A stretch of 64,000 nt of DNA from MGML01 sp034416335 (GCA_034416335.1 DAOULV010000010.1:124001-188000), one strand, 5' to 3'; numbered from the stretch's first letter, positions 52,398 through 61,037 are shown. The notes: generated by a model from the sequence alone, not told the origin. Made by a program: numbers and translations.

Positions 52398-53078
52398 TTA
52401 AGCTCTCCTCCCGGGACAGTCCTTTTTCGTGCATGTAACGCATGGATTATAGTTCTCTACATCGCTGTCTACATCGCCGATCCCGATAATTCCCGATACC
52501 GACTTTCTCGGAATCATCAGGTATTCATCGGTAAGGTTGACGCTTGCCTCATCACCACTAAGTATCTTGAATATCATTTCCTGCTGACTGACATCCCAGT
52601 CGCAGTATCCCGGACTGAAACGCCGGCTTATACGCTGGTCTCGCATTTCGACAACATTCTTTATCCTGTCTTCGATAAGCCCAGCCATCTGTTCCGCAGC
52701 TCCGGAACCTATAGCGTCGAGGACTGTTGCCTGCAATACCAGCCCGTTTTCGCCGAGATAATCAACCATTTCCTCAAGGTGACTGCCTATGGTCATAATA
52801 AATATGGCAACCTTATCGCATTTTTTACAGAGATTGGCAATCACCTTACTCTCAAAAATTATAGAATCGCTCAGGTAAACGCAGTCGCCATCGACCGACT
52901 CTATATTTCTGAAAGTATATGAATATGTTGATTCTACGAGATTATGGTAATTCTCGATATAATCATCGACCAGGTTTTTGATACGTGCTGATGGTTCGTA
53001 ATCACCTTCGTATCCTATCTGGTCGAATATTTTCTTATTGTCTATATTAATAATCTGTGCTGTTTTTATAGCTTCCAT
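52398..53078 (-). CDS. Methionine synthase activation-domain protein (B12 reactivase-like)
   Basis: 226 residues from ATG 53078 with AGGAG 10 bases upstream; an in-frame start at 53174 would add a hydrophobic segment that has no ribosome site. RFSPGYCDWDVSQQEMIFKI is the SAM-binding signature of the B12-dependent methionine synthase activation domain. The C-terminus CVTCTKKDCPGR adds a small cysteine motif, as in stand-alone reactivating proteins. It likely uses SAM and an electron donor to return oxidised cob(II)alamin to the active state, in place of RamA, which is absent here. First gene of the operon. Confidence 0.85.
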   Translation of the reverse strand: MEAIKTAQIINIDNKKIFDQIGYEGDYEPSARIKNLVDDYIENYHNLVESTYSYTFRNIESVDGDCVYLSDSIIFESKVIANLCKKCDKVAIFIMTIGSHLEEMVDYLGENGLVLQATVLDAIGSGAAEQMAGLIEDRIKNVVEMRDQRISRRFSPGYCDWDVSQQEMIFKILSGDEASVNLTDEYLMIPRKSVSGIIGIGDVDSDVENYNPCVTCTKKDCPGRRA

Positions 53079-53679
53079 ATGTATAAATCTCCTGTCATGG
53101 TAAACCCAAGAAAACGGAAATACTGATAAGCAGAAAATAGAAATAAAGAGAATTCTTGAGTACGTTATAGGCAAAACGAGATAATCTGAATATATTATTG
53201 GGGCTTTCAGCGCGCCGGATGAGGCATAGGTGTGGTAATTTGAGGTCTAATACAGTTTACTTTTAAGGCGCTTCTCGATAGTTTTTATTTTTGGACTATT
53301 TTTCTAGTTTTCTCACCTGATCTGGGTGAGAATTTTGATAGTAGCCCCGGATTATGCCTATCTAATTTATCAGGTATAGTTACCGCCTTGAAAAATAATT
53401 TTGTATTCCTCCCTCCTTGAAGTAGCTACAAAATATTATAGTTAATGTTAACATGTTGCCACGCTTGTGTCTATTGCTGACTTGGGTAGTTGCTATAGTG
53501 GAGGCTTTATAGGTCGGCTTAAAACCTTGTATACCTGTCCTCGGATTACCGCTTCTTAACCCGTATGAATAGGGCTTAGCCGGAATAATCAGGAATTGAG
53601 CCTGAATTATTTTTTTATTCTTTCACGCCTGAAATAGTAATTATGTTAAATACAATCGACCGATTGACGGTCTGCCTTA
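53079..53679 (-). other. 600-bp leader/intergenic region of the GRE-corrinoid operon
   Basis: There is no gene. The region is AT-rich with several hairpins: TCTCACC/GGTGAGA (53311-53332), and AATAATCAGG with CCTGAATTATT (53584-53612), which has a T-run on the plus strand. On the minus strand an unusually perfect ribosome-site-like AAGGAGGGAGG (53418-53408) has no ATG/GTG/TTG near it. I see no cobalamin-riboswitch B12-box consensus and no tRNA. It could hold a promoter and a leader RNA that controls the operon. Confidence 0.45.
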
Positions 53680-54711
53680 CTATGATAGCCTTAATAGTAT
53701 TTTGATATTGTCTTCCTTGTTCGTAAGCAGTTTTTCGAATCCTTTTGCAACCGCGTCTACAAACGGGACCATGGACGTAATAAGTTTATTCGCATCTATA
53801 ATTCCGTCGGCAAGCAGCGAAACGGCAGTGCTGGCTTCATCAACGTATATCGGACTTCCCACTATCGTTTTTTGATTATACATTACGCTCAGGAAGTCCA
53901 CCTCACCCGGCTGGTCGAACACACCTTCGATAATGGCAGTCCCCCCGTTACGCACCAGGTCAAGCGCTAATTGTGGTGTCTCCGGGTGTCCGACACATTC
54001 GAAAGCAACGTCTACGCCCAGTCCCCCGGACAAATTCTTAACGGTTTCCACCGTATCCCCTTCATCCAGGTACGTCACCGTGGTTACGCCCATCAATAAA
54101 GCCTTCTCTCCCCTGCCTCTGTGCTTCGCTACCAGGTGTATTTCCGATGCCCCCGCCGCTCTGGCAGCCATCAGCGTGCACAAACCCACGATACCGTCGC
54201 CCACGATAGCCACCCGGTCGCCGAGCGCTACCTTACCCAGTCTTATCGCGTGTACCGCTACCGCTATCGGCTCGACAATTGCGCCAGCTTCATCCGATAC
54301 CGTATCCGGCAGTTTATACAGGGCATATTCAGGCGATACCAGGTATTCCGCCATACAGCCGTTTTTATGCAGACCGGTGAATTTCAGATTTGAGCAGACA
54401 TTGTACATATGCCGTTTGCAGTAATAACATTCACCGCATACCCAGTAGCCTACTCCGGATACTCTCTCTCCTGGTAAAAACTTTGTCACTCCTTCACCCG
54501 TTTCCACCACCGCACCGGCAAATTCGTGCCCGATTGTAACAGGAGCGTCTTCAACATTGATTATACATGGTCCCGATGAATATTCCTTAAGGTCGGTACC
54601 GCAAATACCCGCCAGGCTGACCTTTATCTTTACTTCACCCGGCCCCGGTGAAGGCTCCGGTACATCCTCAAAACGCAGGTCTTTTCGCCCGTACCATCTC
54701 AACGCTTTCAT
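53680..54711 (-). CDS. Zinc-dependent dehydrogenase, butanediol/threonine dehydrogenase-like
   Basis: 343 residues. LAGICGTDLKEYSSGP and TIGHEFAGAVVETG hold the catalytic zinc ligands; the structural set is CGECYYCKRHMYNVC; the NAD site is VAIVGDGIVGLCTLMAA. It resembles 2,3-butanediol dehydrogenase. It is upstream of the GRE-corrinoid operon on the same strand but separated by 600 bp, so it is probably a separate unit. Confidence 0.92.
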   Translation of the reverse strand: MKALRWYGRKDLRFEDVPEPSPGPGEVKIKVSLAGICGTDLKEYSSGPCIINVEDAPVTIGHEFAGAVVETGEGVTKFLPGERVSGVGYWVCGECYYCKRHMYNVCSNLKFTGLHKNGCMAEYLVSPEYALYKLPDTVSDEAGAIVEPIAVAVHAIRLGKVALGDRVAIVGDGIVGLCTLMAARAAGASEIHLVAKHRGRGEKALLMGVTTVTYLDEGDTVETVKNLSGGLGVDVAFECVGHPETPQLALDLVRNGGTAIIEGVFDQPGEVDFLSVMYNQKTIVGSPIYVDEASTAVSLLADGIIDANKLITSMVPFVDAVAKGFEKLLTNKEDNIKILLRLS

Positions 54712-54816
54712 ATCACACCATCCTGAGTGTTTTTCGGTTGCTTTCGCGAGGTTATTATCAAAAATGAGCTTTACAATGTCAAATTGTTATTATTCGGTTT
54801 TAGTTGGGATTCTATA

Positions 54817-54944
54817 TTCACACCCTTTATCCCCCTCAAACAGTTGGCATATTCCGTAGAAATATTTCGATTGTTTGAAGGGGAAAGTCTTCCCATCACT
54901 GTCAATGACTCTAGCCGGAAAGGGGGTCAGGGGGCAAGGTATAT
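54817..54944. repeat. MITE-like intergenic repeat, copy 2
   Basis: 54817-54887 matches 22815-22885 at about 62 of 71 bases; the right part (GGAAAGGGGGTCAGGGGG) corresponds to the end of copy 1, but the middle differs and is shorter. No ORF. The rest of the gap 54712-55076 shows nothing recognisable. Confidence 0.65.
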
Positions 54945-55076
54945 ACAAACAACCAGCTGCAAATAGGGCCAGTGAATTATTATGTGGACAAACTCATATT
55001 GATTTGATATTATCAACGCCGATACTTCAGTTAAAAAACAACTATATCGGCCGGTATTCTGGTTCGGATTCACAGT

Positions 55077-56123
55077 ATGAAAAAAACAAATGTAATCAAT
55101 GCACTTGTGCTTAGTTTAATATGTATTACCTCTATATTTCTTTTATCCTGTAATTCGGAAGTTGAGAAGACTCCGAAAGATAGTACAACTCCGGTTGGTG
55201 ACCGGATTTTGGAAAAGGCAGATTCCTCGGAAGAGGTTGCGGAAACGCCGGTATTTAAAAACCGCCTCGATTCAGTTCCTGACGGTGCGGTGAAAATGAC
55301 ACCTGAAATAGACCTCTATCCGCCTATCCTGCATTCCGATGAATTTTACGAGCCGGTACCAATGCCGTTCCCGATAAATTCCGCCGGTGGGGAAGACTCT
55401 GCATTCATCATGCCTGACGGCAAAACCTTCTACTTCTTTTTTACTCCCGATGTTGGTGTCCCGGTCGAAAAACAGGTCCTCGATGGCGTTACCGGTATAT
55501 ATGTGTCCAGTCTTCTTGAAAACGGCGACTGGAGCTTACCTGAAAGAGTTGCCCTCGGCAACGCTATTTCGCTGGATGGATGTGCGTATGTGCAGGGCAA
55601 CAGGATATGGTTCTGTTCGGCGCGTGAAGGTTATACGGGAATTCACTGGTTTACCGCAGAATATATCGACGGACAGTGGCAGAGCCTGAAGTATTCGAAC
55701 CTGAACATGCTCGAAGGCTACGAGGTAGGCGAACTTCATATTACTTCCGACGGCAGCGAGCTGTATTTCCATTCATCCCGTCCCGGAGGACTGGGAGGTT
55801 ACGATATCTGGATGTGCCGGAATATCGACGGAAAATGGCAGGAGCCTGAGAATATATATGTAGTAAATTCGCCGGATTCCGACGGCTGGCCGTATGTGTC
55901 CGAAGATAAAACCGTATTGTGGTTCACCCGCTTTTACCAGGGCAGTCTGGCTCTGTTCAGATCGGTCAGAGTAGGTGGCGAGTGGCAATCACCGGAACTG
56001 ATGGTATCGCAATTCGCCGGGGAACCGACTCTCGACAATGACGGTAATCTTTATTTTACCCACCACTTTTATAAAAACGCCGTAATGCTCGACGCGGATA
56101 TTTACGTTGCAAGGAAAAAATAA
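55077..56123 (+). CDS. Lipoprotein with PD40-like beta-propeller
   Basis: 348 residues. A signal peptide (residues 1-23, KKTNVINALVLSLICITSIF) ends in the lipobox LLSC, so Cys25 should be lipidated and the protein anchored on the outside of the membrane. After a Ser/Thr/Pro linker come repeats of the type SEDKTVLWFTRFYQGSLALF, TSDGSELYFHSSRPGGLGGY and DNDGNLYFTHHFYKNAV, as in PD40/TolB-like propellers. It probably binds a ligand or glycan; no enzyme site is seen. Confidence 0.88.
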   Translation: MKKTNVINALVLSLICITSIFLLSCNSEVEKTPKDSTTPVGDRILEKADSSEEVAETPVFKNRLDSVPDGAVKMTPEIDLYPPILHSDEFYEPVPMPFPINSAGGEDSAFIMPDGKTFYFFFTPDVGVPVEKQVLDGVTGIYVSSLLENGDWSLPERVALGNAISLDGCAYVQGNRIWFCSAREGYTGIHWFTAEYIDGQWQSLKYSNLNMLEGYEVGELHITSDGSELYFHSSRPGGLGGYDIWMCRNIDGKWQEPENIYVVNSPDSDGWPYVSEDKTVLWFTRFYQGSLALFRSVRVGGEWQSPELMVSQFAGEPTLDNDGNLYFTHHFYKNAVMLDADIYVARKK

Positions 56124-56216
56124 TCCAATCCGGGCAATTCTCCCGTAGCAGAGCTGGGTGGTGCTAAGACTAGTGCCGTTTGTCAGCGTTCCTGTCTGTA
56201 TGTACGCGCTGTACTA

Positions 56217-56702
56217 CTAGTTAAAGAAATCGCGCACTACGTCGAACTCATCAGGCAGGAGCGATAATATAAGAGGAAACTTGTCCAGCAGGAACTCCGC
56301 AATGAATGATTCCGCCAGCATATCGGAGCCGAAAAACCTTACCCACGTAGCCAGTATCGCACCCATGAAGATGGCTCCAATGAGAAATCCGAATACGGCG
56401 CCGCCCAGGTTGTTCACCCATCCCAGCATCACGGCTTTAATGACGGTTTTAAGCAGTTTTGCCAGCAGAGTTGCTGCTACCAGCACAACTACAAGTATCA
56501 GCACATAGGCGACGACGTTGGCGATATCCGGGTTGCTGATGAAGCCGAGCAGGCCGGCCAGCTGCTCGTAGAAATTCCCCGCCAGGATTACTCCGATAAT
56601 CAAGCCGACGAGCGAAAGCACGGCTTTAATCAACCCTTGCCTTAATCCCATAAACGTCGGAAACACGAGAGCTACGAGTAGAACTATATCCAGCCAGTGC
56701 AT
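56217..56702 (-). CDS. CvpA family membrane protein
   Basis: 161 residues, four hydrophobic helices: WLDIVLLVALVFPTFMGLRQ, AVLSLVGLIIGVILAGNFY, VVAYVLILVVVLVAATLLA and LGGAVFGFLIGAIFMGAILA. The G-x-x-x-G at the start and helix 4 GxxxG are typical of CvpA/colicin V-production proteins, an inner-membrane family of uncertain role. Single-gene unit. Confidence 0.88.
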   Translation of the reverse strand: MHWLDIVLLVALVFPTFMGLRQGLIKAVLSLVGLIIGVILAGNFYEQLAGLLGFISNPDIANVVAYVLILVVVLVAATLLAKLLKTVIKAVMLGWVNNLGGAVFGFLIGAIFMGAILATWVRFFGSDMLAESFIAEFLLDKFPLILSLLPDEFDVVRDFFN

Positions 56703-56874
56703 CTCTTTTTCCCTCCGTTTTAGTTTTCATATTAATATAGCATAATATTCCGCCGTTAGATACAGTTCATTTAAAATTTACAGTCAAGGAAATGAATATA
56801 ATTCCTCCCCAAAGAGTCCTTTACGGATAAGATGTGAATAGGATAAAATCAACCTTATATTTAGGAGGTGTCCG

Positions 56875-58185
56875 ATGACCGATAAAGAACGGGAACTATA
56901 TTATAAAGAACAGGAAACAATCAAGCGGCAAATCGAAGAAAAACACGGCAAAACCACGGAACAGCTTTATGAGGAAAGGGACAAACGCGCCAATGATGTT
57001 ATCGACCTGAAAGTCCCCGATAGAATACCTCTGACCATCAATGCCGATTTTGCCAGCTATACCGATGTACCCCGTTCTGCTGCATATTACGATCCGATAG
57101 CATTCAAAACAGCGACGAGACAGGTTGCTGTAATGTTCGAGCCGGACCTGGTATTCCCGGGACTCCCCACCTCCGGCGCTGCCTTTGAAGCCCTCGGGGT
57201 AACCAACCGGCTCTGGCCTGGCGGTCCCCTTCCCCCCGACTACGAATACCAGTTCGAAGAAATGGAATTTATGAAAGAGGACGAGTACGACATGTTCCTC
57301 ACCGACCCGACGGACTTTATGATTCGCCGTTTCCTTCCCCGAATGTACAGATCGCTTGAGTCCCTGATGGACCTTCCTCCCCTGGGAATGATGATGCAGG
57401 GTTTTGAAGGGCTTACCCCCGTATTCGCTACTCCAGAGTTCCGGAAAATAGCCGAGGTTCTGGCGAAAGCCGGTGAAGAAACACAGAAATTCAGGGATTT
57501 AATCGGTAATTCGTATGACGACCTCGCGTATCTCGGCTTCCCGCCGTTTTCCCAGCTCGGTCTCGGCGGCGTCGGCGGGGCACCCTTCGATACCGTGTCC
57601 AGTTTCCTCAGGGGGATGAAAGGCTCGATGCTCGATATGTACCGCCAGCCGGATAATCTCATAAAGCTCTGCGATACGATACTGGACCGGAGAATCGCCC
57701 AGGCTGTTAAACCTGATCCGCTGCCGACCGGCAGACCGAGAAGAGTCGGGATGCCGCTGTGGCGCGGAGACAAATCATTTATGTCACAGGCACAGTTCGA
57801 AAAATTTTACTGGCCCGGGCTCAGGAGGGCGATGCAGGGGGTGATCGACCTCGGAGGAGTTCCCATACCATTTTTCGAGGCGGAATTCGGCGAACGACTT
57901 GAACGTCTGCTTGAGCTGCCAAAAGGCAAGGTAATAGCTTCGATCGAATATGTTGACCTGCCTAAAGCTAGAGATATACTTAAAGGACATCATTGTATTC
58001 TTGTCAGGGGCCCGTTCTCGCTGGAAAAAGCATCACCCGGGGAGGTAGTGGATTGCTACAAGGACATATTCGATAAATACGGGGCAGGCGGTGGACTGAT
58101 GATAAACGTCCGCCTTCCCGATAATGTAGGTGCTGATGTAATAGCGCCGATGCTGGATGAAATCAGGGATTACGTCCGTTATTAG
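56875..58185 (+). CDS. Uroporphyrinogen decarboxylase-family protein, second copy
   Basis: 436 residues with TTAGGAGGTG upstream. DLKVPDRIPLTINADFASYT, then RSAAYYDP, SSFLRGMKGSMLDMYRQPD and QFEKFYWPGLRRAMQGV parallel 9133-10395. Only the H-x-C part of the zinc site is kept (KGHHCILV); GGGLMINVRLPDN has no third cysteine. It heads a three-gene unit with an FMN reductase (34 bases) and a CMD-like protein, so it may prepare a compound for reduction. Confidence 0.87.
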   Translation: MTDKERELYYKEQETIKRQIEEKHGKTTEQLYEERDKRANDVIDLKVPDRIPLTINADFASYTDVPRSAAYYDPIAFKTATRQVAVMFEPDLVFPGLPTSGAAFEALGVTNRLWPGGPLPPDYEYQFEEMEFMKEDEYDMFLTDPTDFMIRRFLPRMYRSLESLMDLPPLGMMMQGFEGLTPVFATPEFRKIAEVLAKAGEETQKFRDLIGNSYDDLAYLGFPPFSQLGLGGVGGAPFDTVSSFLRGMKGSMLDMYRQPDNLIKLCDTILDRRIAQAVKPDPLPTGRPRRVGMPLWRGDKSFMSQAQFEKFYWPGLRRAMQGVIDLGGVPIPFFEAEFGERLERLLELPKGKVIASIEYVDLPKARDILKGHHCILVRGPFSLEKASPGEVVDCYKDIFDKYGAGGGLMINVRLPDNVGADVIAPMLDEIRDYVRY

Positions 58186-58219
58186 ACCCGGATACATAGT
58201 TCGCTCTCAGGGGGGAGAA

Positions 58220-58825
58220 ATGAAAATATTAGCCTTGTCATGCAGCCCGAGGAAGAATGGAAATACGGCAGCCTTGCTGGACGAAGTTCTCGAGGGCGCA
58301 CGCGATAAGAAAGCCGATACGGAACTGTACAGTGTTGCCGGAAAGGATATCCGGCCCTGCGACGGCTGCTGGGCTTGCGCAAACTCCGGTAAATGCCATA
58401 TCAATGACGATATGCAGGAGTTGTACGAAAAAATCGTTGAATCCGATGGTATCATTTTCGGTACGCCGATATACTTCTGGGGTATGACAGCCCAAGCGAA
58501 AACCGTAATTGACCGGACTATAGCTCTCAACCAGCCGGAACGTAATCTGACAAATAAAGTTGCCGGAGTAGTTGCCGTGTGCGGCAGCCTTGGGCTGGTT
58601 GATGCCCTGAAAGATTTCAGTTACTTTTTTATCCAGAGACGGATGCTTCCCGCCAACCAGGTATCGGCATACCTTACCAGTCCTGACGAGCTTAAAAATA
58701 TGGAGCAGTGCAGGAAAGCGGCTTTTCAACTGGGGCAGCAGGTGGTTTCCCTGGTCAGTATGGGCTTCAAATACCCCGAAGAGTATATTCAACGGCACGG
58801 TGCTTACGGTACACACACGAAATAA
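58220..58825 (+). CDS. NADPH-dependent FMN reductase / flavodoxin-like protein
   Basis: 201 residues from ATG 58220, set by GGGGGGAG; an in-frame ATG at 58157 falls inside the preceding gene. LALSCSPRKNGNTAALLDEV is the FMN phosphate loop, then CDGCWACANSGKCHINDDM, the cysteine motif of iron-sulfur flavoprotein-like members, and GTPIYFWGMTAQAKTVIDR. An Fe-S flavoprotein or quinone/FMN reductase role is likely. Confidence 0.9.
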   Translation: MKILALSCSPRKNGNTAALLDEVLEGARDKKADTELYSVAGKDIRPCDGCWACANSGKCHINDDMQELYEKIVESDGIIFGTPIYFWGMTAQAKTVIDRTIALNQPERNLTNKVAGVVAVCGSLGLVDALKDFSYFFIQRRMLPANQVSAYLTSPDELKNMEQCRKAAFQLGQQVVSLVSMGFKYPEEYIQRHGAYGTHTK

Positions 58826-58855
58826 TCTTAAAAATATTTATGAGGAGGAAGGAAA

Positions 58856-59161
58856 ATGACGAATCCCTCTCCCTTTAACTGGCAGGAGGCTCTTAACCAG
58901 AATATGCCCGACCTGATGAAACAAATCGGTACGATACGAGAAGGAATGAGTGCTGACGGCGCGTTACCGGCTAACACCAAGACGCTTATGATGATGCTTG
59001 GCGATGCTTTGCTCGGACATGCCGAAGGTGTTGCCAACATAGCCCGCGGCGCCCGTGCCGCCGGTGTTACCGAAGAAGAGATAAAGGAAACCGTAGAAAT
59101 AGCCTTTATGATGGGAGGACTGCCAGTCCTTATTACCGCTTCTAACGCCTTCCGCCGGTAA
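58856..59161 (+). CDS. Carboxymuconolactone decarboxylase-like (AhpD-fold) protein without CxxC
   Basis: 101 residues with GAGGAGGAAGG upstream. GDALLGHAEGVANIARGARA and TEEEIKETVEIAFMMGGLP fit the CMD/AhpD fold, but the usual CxxCxxxH active site is replaced by LLGHAEGVAN with no cysteine. Peroxidase-linked redox activity is therefore unlikely; a decarboxylase or binding role is possible. Last gene of the UroD-like unit. Confidence 0.85.
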   Translation: MTNPSPFNWQEALNQNMPDLMKQIGTIREGMSADGALPANTKTLMMMLGDALLGHAEGVANIARGARAAGVTEEEIKETVEIAFMMGGLPVLITASNAFRR

Positions 59162-59234
59162 TTTTTACGCTTTCCGGCATTACGGAATATGCAGCACAGC
59201 ATCATTGTAACCTGTGTTCAGAGTTGTATCTAAG

Positions 59235-59960
59235 CTAATCAAGGATTTTAAATGTTTCGATAGTATGATGAAAATCAGCTTCGATCCTATCTCTGTAATC
59301 TGGCCCAAGAGAGCTAGCTTCAATTACCCAGATAAAGTTTTTATAATCGAATAATACCTGCCATCTATATTCCAAAGGTGGTTCATCACTTTGCTCCGCG
59401 AATAGATTGAACCAGTCAACCTCCCAATGCGCAAAGTCGCCTACTATCCCTGAAACTTCTAACGGATAACGCTCGATTAACTTATAATTTTCCCATTTAG
59501 CTTCACCTTCAAGACGCCAGGTAAGAGTTTCCGAAGAGGTACGAGGAGACTCACTTCCATTAAATGTTGGATCATATGTATGTATAGAAATGTATGCAGG
59601 CGTATAACTAGTCTTTACACTTCTCACACTCTTACTATCAGATGGAATAACTAAATCAACTTCAGCATTTGGCGCGAGTAGACTAGTTACACCATCAGGG
59701 ATTTCCCATTCTGGGCGAATATTTTTCGGTTTTTTTTGAATATAATAGGTTGAATATTCAAATGAATAACTATAATATTCGGTAGTTACAGTAATCAGCT
59801 TATATTCTTCGTTGACATCAACGACCGAGCTCTCGACTCCTTCATAGTATTTAGCATCTGAACCGCATCCGGTAATTAATGCCGCCATTATGAAAAAGAT
59901 TACAACAAATAATTGAATTAATATTTTAAGTTTTTGAGTCGCTCTTTTCATATCACTCAA
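59235..59960 (-). CDS. Hypothetical lipoprotein
   Basis: 241 residues (or 238 from the Met at residue 4). Residues 10-32 (KLKILIQLFVVIFFIMAALI) are a signal sequence ending in TGC, a lipobox-like site. The remaining ~205 residues, with many Tyr, Thr and acidic residues (VVDVNEEYKLITVTTEYY, DFHHTIETFKIL), have no family I recognise. The gene is AT-richer than its neighbours, which may reflect transfer. Single-gene unit. Confidence 0.8.
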   Translation of the reverse strand: MSDMKRATQKLKILIQLFVVIFFIMAALITGCGSDAKYYEGVESSVVDVNEEYKLITVTTEYYSYSFEYSTYYIQKKPKNIRPEWEIPDGVTSLLAPNAEVDLVIPSDSKSVRSVKTSYTPAYISIHTYDPTFNGSESPRTSSETLTWRLEGEAKWENYKLIERYPLEVSGIVGDFAHWEVDWFNLFAEQSDEPPLEYRWQVLFDYKNFIWVIEASSLGPDYRDRIEADFHHTIETFKILD

Positions 59961-60256
59961 CTAAGGATAAAGCTTTGCTAGTTCCTCTTACGTGTATTTC
60001 ATCGTTCCAATAGAAGTATCTTACTTATCAATAACTGATGCGGTAGAGACAAAAGAGAGCTTGTAAATCACTTTTACTCTTTCTGCTAAACAGTAAATCG
60101 TTTCGGTATCCATACTGATAAATCCTGCATTGACTTATTATTAATGTACGGTGCTCTTATTATATATCGCATATGACTTTGTGTATATACCATCGCCTTT
60201 TCATTCCGCTATTATCAGGTACCGCTTAATTGTTCGGAATAATAATCTTTTCATTT

Positions 60257-60343
60257 CCTCTCCCTTGATGGGAGAGGAATAAGGTGAGGGTGATAACCGG
60301 ATTTATGTCACCCTCATCCTGACCTTCCCCCATCAAGGGGGAA
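60257..60343. repeat. Imperfect inverted-repeat element (MITE/REP-like)
   Basis: Two arms of about 36 bases, 60257-60293 (with CTTGATGGGAGAGG and AGGGTGA) and 60308-60343 (TCACCCTCAT and CCCCATCAAGG), are imperfect inverted copies around a 14-base loop. It lies in the gene-free stretch 59961-60475, the rest of which is AT-rich and shows nothing recognisable. Confidence 0.6.
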
Positions 60344-60475
60344 TGGACTGGTTGCAGAACCGGTTTCAGACAGATTTAATTATCCCAACATTCTCTGTTC
60401 ACCGAAATTGCTTATTTGTACGCCGAAGCCCTTTAGTGATATTGTTAGTCCGTGAAAGAAAGGGGTCTTACTTAT

Positions 60476-60733
60476 ATGAGTTTCGCCGACTATCTTGGAC
60501 TTGTCGCCGGGGGAATCGTCACGTTCGGTCTCGTCCCCCAGGTCATCCGCGTTTTTAAACTGAAAAGTGCCAGAGACATCAGCTTCCTGTTCAATCTGGC
60601 AATGCTTTCGGGTATGATAATGTTCCTTATTTACGGCATTATCCTGGATTTGTTTCCACTGATACTCTGGAATACAATAGGTATGCTTCTCCTCGTTACA
60701 CTGCTTTACGGAAAATGGAAATACGGTCGGTAA
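60476..60733 (+). CDS. SemiSWEET sugar transporter (PQ-loop)
   Basis: 85 residues from ATG 60476 (MSFADYLGLVAGGIVTFGLV), with AAGGGG upstream; an in-frame GTG at 60452 is less likely. A three-helix bundle with PQVIRVFKLKSARDISFLFN carries the PQ motif, and SGMIMFLIYGIILDLFPLIL and LWNTIGMLLLVTLLYGKW form helices 2 and 3. It dimerises to make a small sugar channel-like carrier in the inner membrane. The next gene starts 22 bases later. Confidence 0.93.
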   Translation: MSFADYLGLVAGGIVTFGLVPQVIRVFKLKSARDISFLFNLAMLSGMIMFLIYGIILDLFPLILWNTIGMLLLVTLLYGKWKYGR

Positions 60734-60755
60734 TTTATATGTCGGGAGGTGTAAA

Positions 60756-61037
60756 ATGCCCAGGTTTAATGATGTGGAAGTAACAGTCGATTCGATAGTA
60801 AAAAACGAGTGTCCCCGGGGATACAGGGTCGGTGATAAATGGTTCATCAAGGGCGGTAATACTCCACAGCAGGAGATGTGCGCCAGCGCCTATAACTCCA
60901 TCGCTCCGGCGATAAGAGTTCTCTGTATGGGCGGCAACCATCCCTGGGACGGCGAAGACGGTTCGACCCTCGCGATGTGCCCCGATTCGAATGTAGGAAT
61001 TATCTTTAAAATACAAAGAGTCGAATCCGAAGAATAA
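60756..61037 (+). CDS. TIGR04076 family protein
   Basis: 93 residues. NECPRGYRVGDKWFIKGG, then CASAYNSIAPAIRVLCMGG and HPWDG, with CPDSNVGIIFKIQR at the end, match the TIGR04076 family (conserved Cys/Gly/Trp positions). Function unknown; conserved cysteines suggest a metal or redox site. It has GGGAGG upstream and is in the transcript with SemiSWEET, leading to the next dehydrogenase. Confidence 0.85.
   Translation: MPRFNDVEVTVDSIVKNECPRGYRVGDKWFIKGGNTPQQEMCASAYNSIAPAIRVLCMGGNHPWDGEDGSTLAMCPDSNVGIIFKIQRVESEE

Noticed and set aside
53079..53679. Cobalamin riboswitch in the leader of the corrinoid operon
   Set aside because: No B12-box or flanking conserved helices could be recognised on either strand; needs a covariance-model search.
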